Below, piece by piece: positions 34,027-44,160 of a stretch of DNA of 64,000 bases. The stretch is taken from the NCBI GenBank assembly GCA_020746995.1, contig JAGPXD010000001.1:1798001-1862000 (forward strand), in the 5' to 3' direction. The stretch's first letter is position 1; each line of letters opens with the position of its first letter. A program made the translations under genes and the position numbers. A model generated the notes under the pieces. It was not told where the DNA came from. It saw only the letters and a program-made list of their open reading frames with translations, and searched no databases. Origin of the DNA: Plectosphaerella cucumerina (lineage: Eukaryota; Ascomycota; Sordariomycetes; Glomerellales; Plectosphaerellaceae).

Positions 34027-36016
34027 CTACCGGCCAAAGCCGAACCATCCCTTCTTCTGCGTCTGCGGCGCCTCCTTCTCCGCGGGTGTCGCGGCGGGGG
34101 CGGCGCTCTTCTGCTGTTGCGCAGGCTTGGCCCCTGCGGGGGCGGCGCCCTTGCCACGGGGGTAGTCGATGTAGTTCCAGGCAATGTCCAGGAAGATGGG
34201 CTTGACGGGGATGGCGGTCACCTTGGGCGGAATGTCGACGATCCTGGAAAGGTCGACAGGGCCGAAGGGGTACTCGTGCAAGCGCTCGATGAGCGGGACG
34301 GACTGCGTGTCCATGGCCTCGGCCTTGGCGGCCTCTTGCTGCAGGTTGAAGATGTGTACGAGGGCCCGGTGGCGTTGGAGCTCGCCGGTGAGGAACTTCT
34401 GGAGATACTCAGCGTCTTCGGCGGTGACCTGGATGTTCCGGGCCGAGCCTGACGGGGGTTGGGGAACCTGGGACAGGGCCTCAGCAGATTCATGGGCCAG
34501 GTCGTGGGCATGCTTGATGAGGGCCAGGGCGTTGACGGCGTTTCCGAGCACGTCGTGGGAGCGGGCCACGGAGAGAGCCCTGCAAATGGTCAGCGAATGT
34601 GATAGATATGTCATGAAGCTGGAAACTCACTTGAGGGCTTCAAAGTACTGTGTGGTGGCGGCCAGCTGCTCAGCGAGGTCTTCATCGGCAGCCACGCCGG
34701 GCAGCTCCCTGATGGTCTCGACGCTCTGAAGAATGCCCTCGTAGAGAGCGACCAGCTCGCGCAGCTTGGCGGCCTTGCGGCTGTGAGATTCATCCTTGAT
34801 CTTCTGGGCCGGGCTGGGCTCCTTCTTGGACTTCTTGCGCGAGGCCGTCTGGTAGTTCTCGACGGCGCCGTCGCGGTCACCAGTGAGGACTCTGTTGCGT
34901 CCGATGCGCCAGCTGATCATCTCGAAGCCGACAGCGGTCCTGGTGATCTGCAAGCTCTGCATGCGCGGGTCGCTCTGGGAGACGCCCTCGCCGCGCAGGT
35001 CGTCAATGGCCTCCTTAGTGGCATCGACGGTGTCTTGAGTGGCGGCCAGAATATCGTCGTAGGCGGTAGCGATATCCCTGGCATCAGCGTCGGACAGCGA
35101 TGAGACCTGTTCGGCGAGACGGGCCTTGGCGGCCTCGACGCGCCCCCATGCGAGCGAGATGGCAGCATCCTCGATTTGGACCTCGCGGGAGCGCCAGTTG
35201 AGTGTCCGCGGCGCGTTCTCAGCGCTCTTCTTGGAGTCGGCATCGCCCTGCCGCAGGACGCCCGAATCGAGCTCGTTCACCTGCTGGACCAACCACTCGT
35301 CGTCTTGGGGGAAGGCACGTCGGGCGATGGCAGGAATGGGTATCGTGCGAGGGGTCTTAAGCTGGTAGGCGGCGAAGCGGATGGAGGGGTCGATTGTCTC
35401 GGACAGAAGATCCTTGAAAATTTCGCTCTTGGTGGCGGAGGCGAGCGCACTGTACAGAATACGCGCGACCGAGTAGGACCTGACGCTGGGCTCCCAGGCA
35501 GCCTTTTCGAAGTAAGCAGCGCCCCGGATGAGGGCTGCGTAGCCTCGGGCCTCGAGCTGGTCGTTGCGAGAGGCGCCAGACTGGGCGTCGGAGAGAATCT
35601 CGACCAGGTCCTCGGCGTTGCGGGCGGCCTTGTCCAGGCGAGACACAATGTGCTTGCGGGTGCGACCGCCGATGCCATTGGAATCGGCGGAGTGGTGCGC
35701 CTTGATGCTCATGGCGTTGGCCCAGGCCCGCTCGCTGGTGAGGAGAAGGAGGTGGATGTATCTATGTGTCGCGTGAGCAGCTGGTAGGCAGTTTGGAGTT
35801 CGCCTTTGGAAGGCCGGCCACCTACTCATTGTGCTCGGCGACCTGCTCTGGCGTGACGTCGTCCCTCGTCTGGAACTTGCCCCGGTTCCTGGTGCTGATA
35901 CCTAGCTTCCTGCGGCAGTTGGCAAGCTTCGTGCCCAGCTGCGCCTGGTAGGTACTGTAGTCGCCGTACAGCAGGGCGGCGTCGCGTCCGGAGACGACGA
36001 ACTTTGTGATATCCAT
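34027..36016 (-). CDS. srp68: Signal recognition particle subunit SRP68
   Basis: Three exons in transcript order (36016-35826, 35761-34631, 34579-34027) encode 624 residues. SRP68 binds SRP RNA with its helical N-terminal domain and pairs with SRP72 through its C-terminus, as part of cotranslational targeting to the ER. The N-terminus has the conserved YGDYSTYQAQLGTKLANCRRKLGI segment. Helical TPR-like repeats then run through YIHLLLLTSERAWANAM, KAARNAEDLVEIL and EARGYAALIRGAAYFEKAAW. The C-terminus has FLDIAWNYIDYPRG, typical of the family, and then an Ala/Lys/Pro-rich tail ending GWFGFGR. Introns are 64 and 51 nt. It is divergent from the PPR gene, with 885 bp between the two starts. Confidence 0.93.
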
Positions 36017-36901
36017 GGCCTAGGAGCGGCGCACGTTGTAGTGAAGGAGGAAATTCGGATATCTGTCGATTCGCGCGCAGAATGTCGGGGAGGTCAAGGC
36101 GGTCGCTGGTGCTCGGCGTGGTGTCGCGGTCGGCCGACAAAGCAAGTGAATGGAGCGTCGAGGGAGGGCCGAGATGTGCGAATGGATCAGGCAGCGCGAG
36201 GGGATGCTGACCTTGATCGAGTCTGGTGTGGTGTTCTAAGGCCTGTCGGGTTGTCGTTCGTTCGCCAATGCACCTACTTGACCTCCTTGGACGTTTGGCG
36301 GGGGATGGTGGGGCAGGCGTGGCTAACTCGTGGCTCACAGTGGCAGTTGAGCCTCGCAACATTAGGGTAAGATGAGTAATCTCAAAAGACCCCCCTTTGA
36401 AGTGTGAACCCCCTTGGCCCCCTCCTGAAAATGGGTGAACTCCCAGCCAGATGCGCGCGCACCTGCAGCCAGATGGAGCCCGTCATCGACAGAGAGCGCT
36501 GATGGTCCGAGCTCCGGCGTCGCGATTGATTTTCGAGAAATGATCCGATAAAAGTCCAAGACTCGCACATTGACCACCGCCGCCACCCAGCACGACGGCG
36601 CCCGTCTTTAGTCGCCGGTACTCTACAGCGGTCCAACACGCCGGCACTTGTCAGTTGCTCCAGAACCTACCTCGAGCGTCTGTCCTGTACTTGTACTTTT
36701 TCCTTCAAGAGCTGTGTTCAAATCCGCGGTCATCGAGCCATATCTCGAACTTCGTCAAGTCTCGGCATCACATCCGACAACCCGGCTTCCACCAGTCGTT
36801 CTCATTCCGAGCCTCTTCACTATGCCGGCCATTGAGCCCTTGATACGCAGGCCATAATCAACCCCAAAGCACACCGTCAGCTGCGCCTGAACACCGTCCT
36901 C
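36017..36901. other. Divergent promoter between SRP68 and the PPR gene
   Basis: An 885-bp shared upstream region. No coding sequence, RNA gene or strong repeat was seen. Confidence 0.5.
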
Positions 36902-39900
36902 ATGCTGGAGCGGACGGTGGCCAAGCTGGAGCCCTGCACATTGCCGAGGTCGCTGCCCTCTACAGGCAGGCCTCGTCGCAATCTGCACACGGGCTTCTGG
37001 CAGCATGGCGCCGCTGCTTTGGACCTGTCCAGCATCTGGTCATCCTCTACTCAGGTGCAACAGCAAGACGTCGCTTCAACATCAGCGCGAGGGCTTCCCG
37101 AGAGGCTCCTCACATCCGCCTTCCTCCTCGACTTCCTCTATCCGAAGGGCACCGTTGCCTTCCTCCGACGCCTCACACCCGCCTCCATCGACCGACCCTC
37201 CAACTCGGTGGCCCGACAGCCAGCTGGTCCTTTGCGCCTCTTCACGTCCGCCGCCCGCAGCGTCGTCGATACGACAGAGAGTTCAGGCGTTGTCCTCGAG
37301 CGCTCCGATTCGAGTCAACCCGAGCCCGCCAATGACCCGTTCGAGGCTCTCGAGAGACAGAGCTTGTCGCGGAAGCAAGAGGCGCGGACACAGGTCCAGC
37401 GAACACCGGCGGAGCGCAAACGGTTTCTTGCAAGATACCAAGCCGTCGTCGACCCCGATGCCGCCGATGGTGCCACCATGACACCCGCCGACCTGATCAA
37501 AGGTCTGATGGCCAGGACAGACACAGAGTTCTATGGCCCCATTTGGGAACTGTGGCTCATGCTGGAACCCGAAGAAAAGGCAGAACTGCGGAAGGATATC
37601 CTCAAATACTTTCACCACTCCTTCAACCTTACCGATGCCGAGCGAATCCTGATAATATTCTCCGAGCTGGAATTCTCATCATGGAGCCCCTCGCAACTCA
37701 CGGCAGCCGTGGCTGCTCACCTCCGGCTCGGCGAGGTTGAAGACGCATTACAGCTGTACGCGGCGGGATTGGGGAGGGAGCAAGTCGCCTTCGTAAGCGG
37801 CATGGGACATTTGCTGCAGCATGCCTTTCAGACCTTGGACTGGGAACTGGTGGTCCGGATCTACGACCCCTGGCAGAAAGTTTGCGCTTCACGGGGGGAA
37901 CAGGTGACTTTCGGAATCCTGACGCCGCTTTTCTCAGTTCCGAACCTCGGTGCTCGTGTTCTCGAGTTCTGGAAAAGACTAGCATTCGACGCTGAGGCGG
38001 CCGACCCAAAGGCCCCGGTCGATTTCGACAACATACCCCCGGACCTGATTCCGGGCACATCGCCGCGGGAACGACTCGAGCACTTCAAACCACTCCTTCG
38101 CGTGCTTGCAAAGCTCGGCATCCAGCAGCCCTGCAAGGCCAAGAACGCCCTGGATCTTCTTCGGGTCGCCGACGACAGCATGTTTTACTACAAGTACCTC
38201 ACGGCTGCCATCGAGCGTGGTGACACCGATGCCTTCTCGGAGGTGTACCGCGAGTACCGCCAACTACCCAATGGCCAGTTCAAGCCCTCGCGGTGGATAC
38301 TGGGATCTATCCTGGAGGTTTTCATCCCCCACGACGTGCAGGGCGTCGAGATGATTTACGAGGATTTCCATACTCTCTATGGCGGTCTCAACCCCTTCGC
38401 CTCCAACAAGTTCCTCAACTTCTACGCCGCCCGCGGGGATGTGGAATCTACACAAAAAGTATGGGATGCCCTTGTGTTGGAGGGCGACTCCAAGGAGGCG
38501 CTGCAAAATCCCAAGACGTTCGTCCCTCTGCTTCACGCCCACAAATGCCGCGGCGATGCAAAGGCCGTGCGCCGCCTGTTTGCCGACATATCCACCAAGT
38601 ATGGCATCGAACCCGACGTTGCGTGCTGGAACGTCTTGCTCGCGTCGGTCGTGTCGCTCGGCAACTTTGGCGACGCCCTGGACCTTTTTGGCCAGCTGCG
38701 CAAGGCCGTGAGCCCCAATGAAACTAGCTTTGGCACCATCATGGCCATGACAGCAGGCCGGGGCGACCTCGACTTTACCCTGCTCTTGTTTGAGGATGCC
38801 AAGAAGGTGGGCGTGGTCATTGACACCGCCGTCACGGCTGCCGTCGTGGAGGCGTACTGCCGCACCAACCAATTTCAAGAAGCCCGGCGCATCTGTCTGG
38901 CAGCAGCGGAGGACGCCATTCCCGGGGATCATGCCCATCTGTGGAACTGTCTTATCCGACGCAAGAGTCACGAGCGAGACCTGCCCGAGTTGTACGCGCT
39001 GATCAACGAGATGAGATCACACAACATCACCTGGAACAGCGACACGGAAGAGGCCGTGCTGCAGGCGCTCTCTCGGGCTGGGCGGATGATCCAGGCGCAC
39101 GCCCTCTTGCGCAGGGCCATTGAAGAGAAGACCTTCCCGGTGACAGACCGGCACTTCAGCGTCGTCATCGAGGGCGCGAGGCGAACGCGACAGTGGACCA
39201 TGGTCCTTGCGCTCTGCAGGAAGATGGAGGAGGCCGGCTTCCTCGTATCTGGCAAGAATCAGATAATCAGGGCTCAGGCTGAGTCTGCGATGACCGGCAT
39301 GATGCATGGCGATGACCGCGCGAGTAGTGAGCTTGGCATGGAGCTGATCTCTGAGTTTGAGGAGATGCTCCAGGTCAAGACGCAGAACCAACAGCCACTC
39401 GGTTCCACGACGGCCCTGCTCTGGAGGACGGGAGACGCCGTCGGTGACAAGTCCAGAATCGACTTTGTCTACACGGCCGTTGAGATCTTGGCCCAGGTAC
39501 CGGACCTACCGGCCATCAGAGCGCTTCTCGGCATGTATGCCGCTGCGGTCACCGAGCCCACGGCAGGCCCATCGGATATTTCCCTTCCCATTCTTGTGTC
39601 CATGATGAGGGCGGACATGTTGGAGCAGGACTATTCTCGAGTCAAGGAGACGTGGAGGCTTGCGTTGAACAAGGCGCGCGAGCTTGGCATGCCATCCTCG
39701 GGGGAGTTGAACACGATCCTCCCCACGTATCAACACAGCCTCTCGGTCCCTTTGGCAATGATGCAGGAGATATACGTCGTCGAGCACGACGCCGAGGCCT
39801 TGATGGTGCTGATCGACGAGCTGCGGAGCGCCGGGTTTGCGCTCAACAGCATCGACTGGAACATCACTTGCCTCAACCTGGCCAAGCTGGGTGAGTGGGT

Positions 39901-40228
39901 GCAGGCTTGCCAGCTCTTCGAGGAAGTGCTCATGCCGCGCTGGCTGGGATGGAAGGCCAGACGTATCATTCACTCGGACATCCCGAACAACGGGCCCTCC
40001 CAAGAGCGGCTCCGGGGCCGAGCGGCCGACCACCTGCGCCCCAACTCGGAGACGCTCACGTTCTTGACGGACGAATACCACCGGCTGCGCCGCGACGCGC
40101 TATGGGACACGTCCTGCGAGACCAAACTTGCCACGGTGGCCTCGCAGTGCCCCCGGCTGATGCATGCTTTCAGGACGGCACTGGGCCACAGCGATGCGGG
40201 CATGGTTAAGGAGAACTTCCACCATTAG
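36902..40228 (+). CDS. Mitochondrial pentatricopeptide-repeat protein (possibly CYA-5/Pet309-like)
   Basis: A single exon of 1108 residues. The start MLERTVAKLEPCTLPRSLP with RRNLHTGFW is basic and amphipathic, as in mitochondrial presequences. PPR-type helical pairs run through most of the protein, clearest at about 490-780: FASNKFLNFYAARGDVESTQKVWDALV-like units, NVLLASVVSLGNFGDALDLFGQL, SFGTIMAMTAGRGDLDFTLLLFEDA and AAVVEAYCRTNQFQEARRI. Fungal PPR proteins bind specific mitochondrial transcripts to stabilise or translate them. Overall length and N-terminus recall the CYA-5/Pet309 group acting on cox1 mRNA, but that assignment is from memory and not secure. It is divergent from SRP68. Confidence 0.82.
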   Translation: MLERTVAKLEPCTLPRSLPSTGRPRRNLHTGFWQHGAAALDLSSIWSSSTQVQQQDVASTSARGLPERLLTSAFLLDFLYPKGTVAFLRRLTPASIDRPSNSVARQPAGPLRLFTSAARSVVDTTESSGVVLERSDSSQPEPANDPFEALERQSLSRKQEARTQVQRTPAERKRFLARYQAVVDPDAADGATMTPADLIKGLMARTDTEFYGPIWELWLMLEPEEKAELRKDILKYFHHSFNLTDAERILIIFSELEFSSWSPSQLTAAVAAHLRLGEVEDALQLYAAGLGREQVAFVSGMGHLLQHAFQTLDWELVVRIYDPWQKVCASRGEQVTFGILTPLFSVPNLGARVLEFWKRLAFDAEAADPKAPVDFDNIPPDLIPGTSPRERLEHFKPLLRVLAKLGIQQPCKAKNALDLLRVADDSMFYYKYLTAAIERGDTDAFSEVYREYRQLPNGQFKPSRWILGSILEVFIPHDVQGVEMIYEDFHTLYGGLNPFASNKFLNFYAARGDVESTQKVWDALVLEGDSKEALQNPKTFVPLLHAHKCRGDAKAVRRLFADISTKYGIEPDVACWNVLLASVVSLGNFGDALDLFGQLRKAVSPNETSFGTIMAMTAGRGDLDFTLLLFEDAKKVGVVIDTAVTAAVVEAYCRTNQFQEARRICLAAAEDAIPGDHAHLWNCLIRRKSHERDLPELYALINEMRSHNITWNSDTEEAVLQALSRAGRMIQAHALLRRAIEEKTFPVTDRHFSVVIEGARRTRQWTMVLALCRKMEEAGFLVSGKNQIIRAQAESAMTGMMHGDDRASSELGMELISEFEEMLQVKTQNQQPLGSTTALLWRTGDAVGDKSRIDFVYTAVEILAQVPDLPAIRALLGMYAAAVTEPTAGPSDISLPILVSMMRADMLEQDYSRVKETWRLALNKARELGMPSSGELNTILPTYQHSLSVPLAMMQEIYVVEHDAEALMVLIDELRSAGFALNSIDWNITCLNLAKLGEWVQACQLFEEVLMPRWLGWKARRIIHSDIPNNGPSQERLRGRAADHLRPNSETLTFLTDEYHRLRRDALWDTSCETKLATVASQCPRLMHAFRTALGHSDAGMVKENFHH

Positions 40229-40430
40229 TGGAGGAGACGCCCTTCATTCAACGACGTGGAGAAGTCGTGGACTGGCCAGTACCAATTTTAGACGGAGACG
40301 AGTGGACGTCCAGAATGGGCAGATGTAGGATACTCACACAATGTTGTACCATACGCCCCCAAGAGGGGGCAGCACGATGCATATATCCTGAAATAGAAGG
40401 CGATCTTTGTATATTACCCCACTGTCATAT

Positions 40431-41602
40431 CTATCCCCCGATCCCGTCGACGCCGTTACGGGCAATGTCCTGCACCATGCCGGCGAGCGTGCCCTCCATA
40501 CCCTGATTCATAGCGTCGGCGCTCGCGACGCCCAGACCGCTGCGCTGCATGACGAACATGGCGGCCGCGGGGGCATCGATGCCATAATCCAGGTGCGCGC
40601 CTAGCATGTTCTTACGCCCGTCGGTGCCCGTCATGTCGTCCTGCTCGCCGGCGAGGTCCTGCGGCGGAACGGCCGCCCCCGGGGTTGCCGTGCCGTTGTT
40701 CTGTCTTTCCAGGGAGCGGCGGCAGATGAGGTCACCCTCGTGGCAGAAGGTGGCGACCCGTCCGGCGTCGACGGCGGGAACGGGCTGACCCTCGCGCGGG
40801 TCTCCGAAGAGGACGACACTGTTGATGCTGCCGACACCGGCGGAGCCCATGTGCTCCAGCGCCGACCTCACGACCACGGCACCGATGGAGTAGCCGGCCA
40901 TGGCGATGCGAGTGTTCGGGCAGGCGGCGGCGGTCCTTTGCGCAAAGTCGACCATGAGAGCTGGGCCTCTGTCGGGAGAGGAGGAGGAGCCCTTGCTCTT
41001 GTAGCTGATGCCCTGGACGGCGATGGCCGAGGTGCCGTTGACGTAGGTCTCGAGGGCTGCGAACAGGGGAGGACCGGCGAGGAAGCCGACATTTCCTTTG
41101 TCTTGGGTAAGTAGACATCTCTGGGGTGATGGCAAGAGGGACATGTACCTGGCTCCTTGGTTCCTCGCGCGAAGAGGATGGCAACATCAGGACATGCCGC
41201 CGTTCCATTTGCCGGAGGCGGCTGGGCCTGTCTTGCCACCAACCCGTTGCCATTATCTGCACCTCCGGGAGCAGTAGTCGGGAGAGGCGTCGCTCCTGGG
41301 ACGGTGGCGCTGGTCGTTGGTGGCGTTGCTGTCGGTGCTGGTGCCGGTGCTGGTCCCAGGATGAGGTCGAGATCGTTTCGTACGAGGGCGTCGTCCTTGA
41401 CGGCTTGCTTCAGCGCCGTAACGATGGATATGCTCGTCGAAACGATATCGCCGATCAGGGCCGGAAGATCGTCGAGGATGGCCCCAATGTCCGGCGCCGG
41501 CGAACGGTCTTCGAGGAGTGGTGCTGCGTCGATGGGTTCCGTCTGGGCGATAGCTGCGGCGAGAGTGCCCGCCAGGGGCAGTATTATTGATGTATATCGC
41601 AT
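40431..41602 (-). CDS. Secreted cutinase-family serine esterase with N-terminal extension
   Basis: Two exons in transcript order (41602-41149, 41095-40431) encode 372 residues. MRYTSIILPLAGTLAAAIAQ is a signal peptide. An extension of about 110 residues with a Pro/Thr/Ala-rich linker follows, then the cutinase fold starting CPDVAILFARGTKEPGNVG. The nucleophile is in GYSIG (Ser221), with the acid in CHEGDLIC (Asp273) and the base in GAHLDYG (His319), the family triad in order. Cutinases hydrolyse cutin and other esters outside the cell; this enzyme may act on plant polyester, acetyl-xylan or other esters. The C-terminal ~40 residues (after His319) extend beyond the core. The frame stays continuous only if the 53-nt intron is removed. 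Confidence 0.88.
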
Positions 41603-42123
41603 GGCCGCCTCTCTCGAGAGCGTCTCTCGGATGATGTTGAAGTTGAATAGCCAGGATGAAAGACGTAGTATCGTCAGTGGGTAGACATAGCACGGCTGGC
41701 AGGAGATGTGCGCGGCCTCCCGCCTGCTTCAGACACGGGCCCTCTCATCCCGAGTGAAGGCCCTAGGCTTTCTGAGTTGGAAGAGACCGGACGATACCTC
41801 TTAGCTCTCTGTAAGCTTTGCAGATGGCCGGCGGAGTCTTGCACTGCGGCGATCTGCGTTTCATCGCCGGCTGATCTGGGTCGAAGTTGCGAAGTTTTTC
41901 GTCTGATGTCTGATGTCTGGTCCCCGAGGATCCTGTTCCCGAGGCAAGTCAGCAAAAGGGGCATGGATATCACCACGGAAAATTGGAATTGATAAGACTG
42001 AACTTGGTGTTCATATTTACCCCGCTACCCTCAGACGACTTTTGAAAAACTCCGGATATTGGCCCAAAATGCAGTGTACTCGCTTGAACAAAATAACCAG
42101 CCCCATCCATGTGCTCTCGCAGA
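41603..42123. other. Promoter region of the cutinase-like gene
   Basis: About 520 bp between the cutinase start and the 3' end of the Fyv7 gene, AT-richer near 41980-42060. No gene was recognised. Confidence 0.5.
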
Positions 42124-43043
42124 CTACGACTTCCCTACCATGCGCTTAATCTTGTCGAGCAGCAGGTCGCTCTCCCGGCCCAGCTTCCGCCGGCCGTTCT
42201 TGTCCTCGCGGCGGGCCTTTGCGACGCGCTTGCGGTACACCTCTCGCTCGGCGATCTTCTTCTCGCGCTCGGCGCGGCGGCGCTCAAAGTCGCGGGTGCG
42301 CTCCTCGGCTTCGGCCTTGCGCTTCTCCGCCTGTGCGAGCTGCTTGGCGAAGTAGTCGGGCTTGTTGCGGGAGCGGCTGCGGCGGGCCAGGTCGGCGTCG
42401 AAACGGTCGCTGGGGACGGCGGCGGGGGGAGCGGCGCCGTCCTGCGTCTGCTGCCGTTGGCGGACGGCAATTTCGTTGGGGTTCTCTGGCTCGCCGCCGT
42501 TCTCGAGCATGGCCTGGCGGTCAGGGTGGATCTCGTCCTCTTCTGTTGTTGCGGGTTGTGATGCGGCGGCAGCAGGGGCTGGAGTCTGCGAGGGCTTGAT
42601 CGCCGCAGGTTCTGTTGGCTCCTCCCAGTCGACCTTGATGCCACCATCCTCGTCATCATCGGAAGACTCGTCTTCTGACACGGCGACCACAGGTTCCTCC
42701 TGGTCATTCTTGACCTCCTTGGCATCCTCCGGGTTGGATGAGGGCTCATCCCTGCGCCGCGGTTTCCGTGCAAGTGCCGAGCCCAGCTCGCGCTCCCTGA
42801 CCTTTGAGTAGGCCTTCTTCACCTTTGCCTTTTCAATAAGCTGCGCCTTCTTCTTGTCGACTGTGACAGTTGTAAGCGAGGGGACCTGGAGGAGGGAGAG
42901 GGGGACATACTCTTCCGCTTCCAGGGACCGTCTGGGAGGTTTTGAGGTCCGACCTTGAAGCCCTTGCGGGCCTTCTTGGCGTGTGATGCCGCGGCAGAGC
43001 TGTCGCCCTCATCGCGAGTTCTCTTGTGGGTGTGGGGTGCCAT
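42124..43043 (-). CDS. fyv7: Fyv7-type rRNA-processing protein
   Basis: Two exons in transcript order (43043-42911, 42860-42124) encode 289 residues. The N-terminus MAPHTHKRTRDEGD leads into AKKARKGFKVGPQNLPDGPWKRK, then the basic helix DKKKAQLIEKAKVKKAYSKV. The middle is acidic and disordered. The C-terminus is a long charged helix (DYFAKQLAQAEKRKAEAEE ... REDKNGRRKLGRESDLLLDKI). This organisation matches Fyv7/CCDC59, a small nucleolar protein needed for processing of the small-subunit rRNA precursor. Basic clusters probably act as nuclear/nucleolar signals. The 50-nt intron splits an Ile codon. It is divergent from the Atos-type gene. Confidence 0.82.
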
Positions 43044-44160
43044 TGTGTGAAGTGTCGTGAGGTTTGGTATGGTGTGCTGAGATGGGCGGTGGCAAAGGTT
43101 GCGAACTGGCTGGGCAGATTTCCGTGGGCGGTACCAAGAGTCTTCCGTATACAAGTAATTGCGACAGATGTCCCTGAGCGACGTTGCTGCCGGAGTGATG
43201 CTGTCTGTCTCACGAGTCGTCGCTCTCTTACTCCAGACTCTTTGAACGGCAGGAAATTTTGATGTTGGAGGACATTTTGAGTGGAGACAACGAGGCTCGA
43301 TAAGCGGCGATAAGACGCCCCCGGTCGCTCAGAGGTGTCACGAGCCGATGAGCGCTGTGAGAACGGGGATCGTTTGGCCTGCCGGGGGATAGCGGCGCTA
43401 GAGGGTGCAGGTGATTAGGCCTAGAGCGGCAGGGACGAGGCGCCACCAGGGACCCTGGGCGGGCCTGGGACCCACGCTGCCGCAGTGGGATGGGGGAATA
43501 CCGGGGCCCAGCGTGCACCTGAGCTTTTGGTTGTTAGGTCGTGCCGGGGGCAAGTTGTTCACCGCTCTCGTCCCCCATCAGTCAGGTGGAAATCCGAGCA
43601 TCACATCACGCCTTGCCCGTGCGTGTGTGTCACCATCAAGAGGTGCTTCCATCCTGAAGACATGTGAATCAGTTGTGCCTGACTGAGGTCTCAGACAGGA
43701 GAAGGAAAAAGGCAAGGTACGGACGCGGGTCCAGGGATCGTCCTGTTCAGTGTTCCCCATTTGGTGGTCGGTGCCACTGATGACGTTCAGTCCCTGTCCA
43801 CTGACACCCAACGTCCCTTCCTTTTCCACTCCGATGCCAGCAGCTCTGACTCCTTCACCTCACACCACCTGCACCTACACTTTACCTTTACCTTAGCACT
43901 ACCACGCCCAGCCGCAAACCCAAACACCACGCCTGCTCAAGTCTGTAGATGACTAACGATAACTCGGTCCCCAAAGACCTCGGTCTTGTTTTGCCTCGAG
44001 ACCACTCGTATTCTTCTCTCCCAGTCGTCCTTCCGTCGGCATGACACTGCAACCCGAAACCTCCAGCGACAGCTCTTGACGCCTTCTGCTCGGCCCACGT
44101 ATTGAGCCGCAGCACCTCTCAACTCGTGCTGCGGTTCGTTTCCTCTACTCTTCTGTCAAC
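43044..44160. other. Divergent promoter between Fyv7 and Atos-type genes
   Basis: A 1.1-kb shared upstream region; a C/A-rich leader precedes the Atos start from about 43830. No gene was recognised. Confidence 0.5.
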
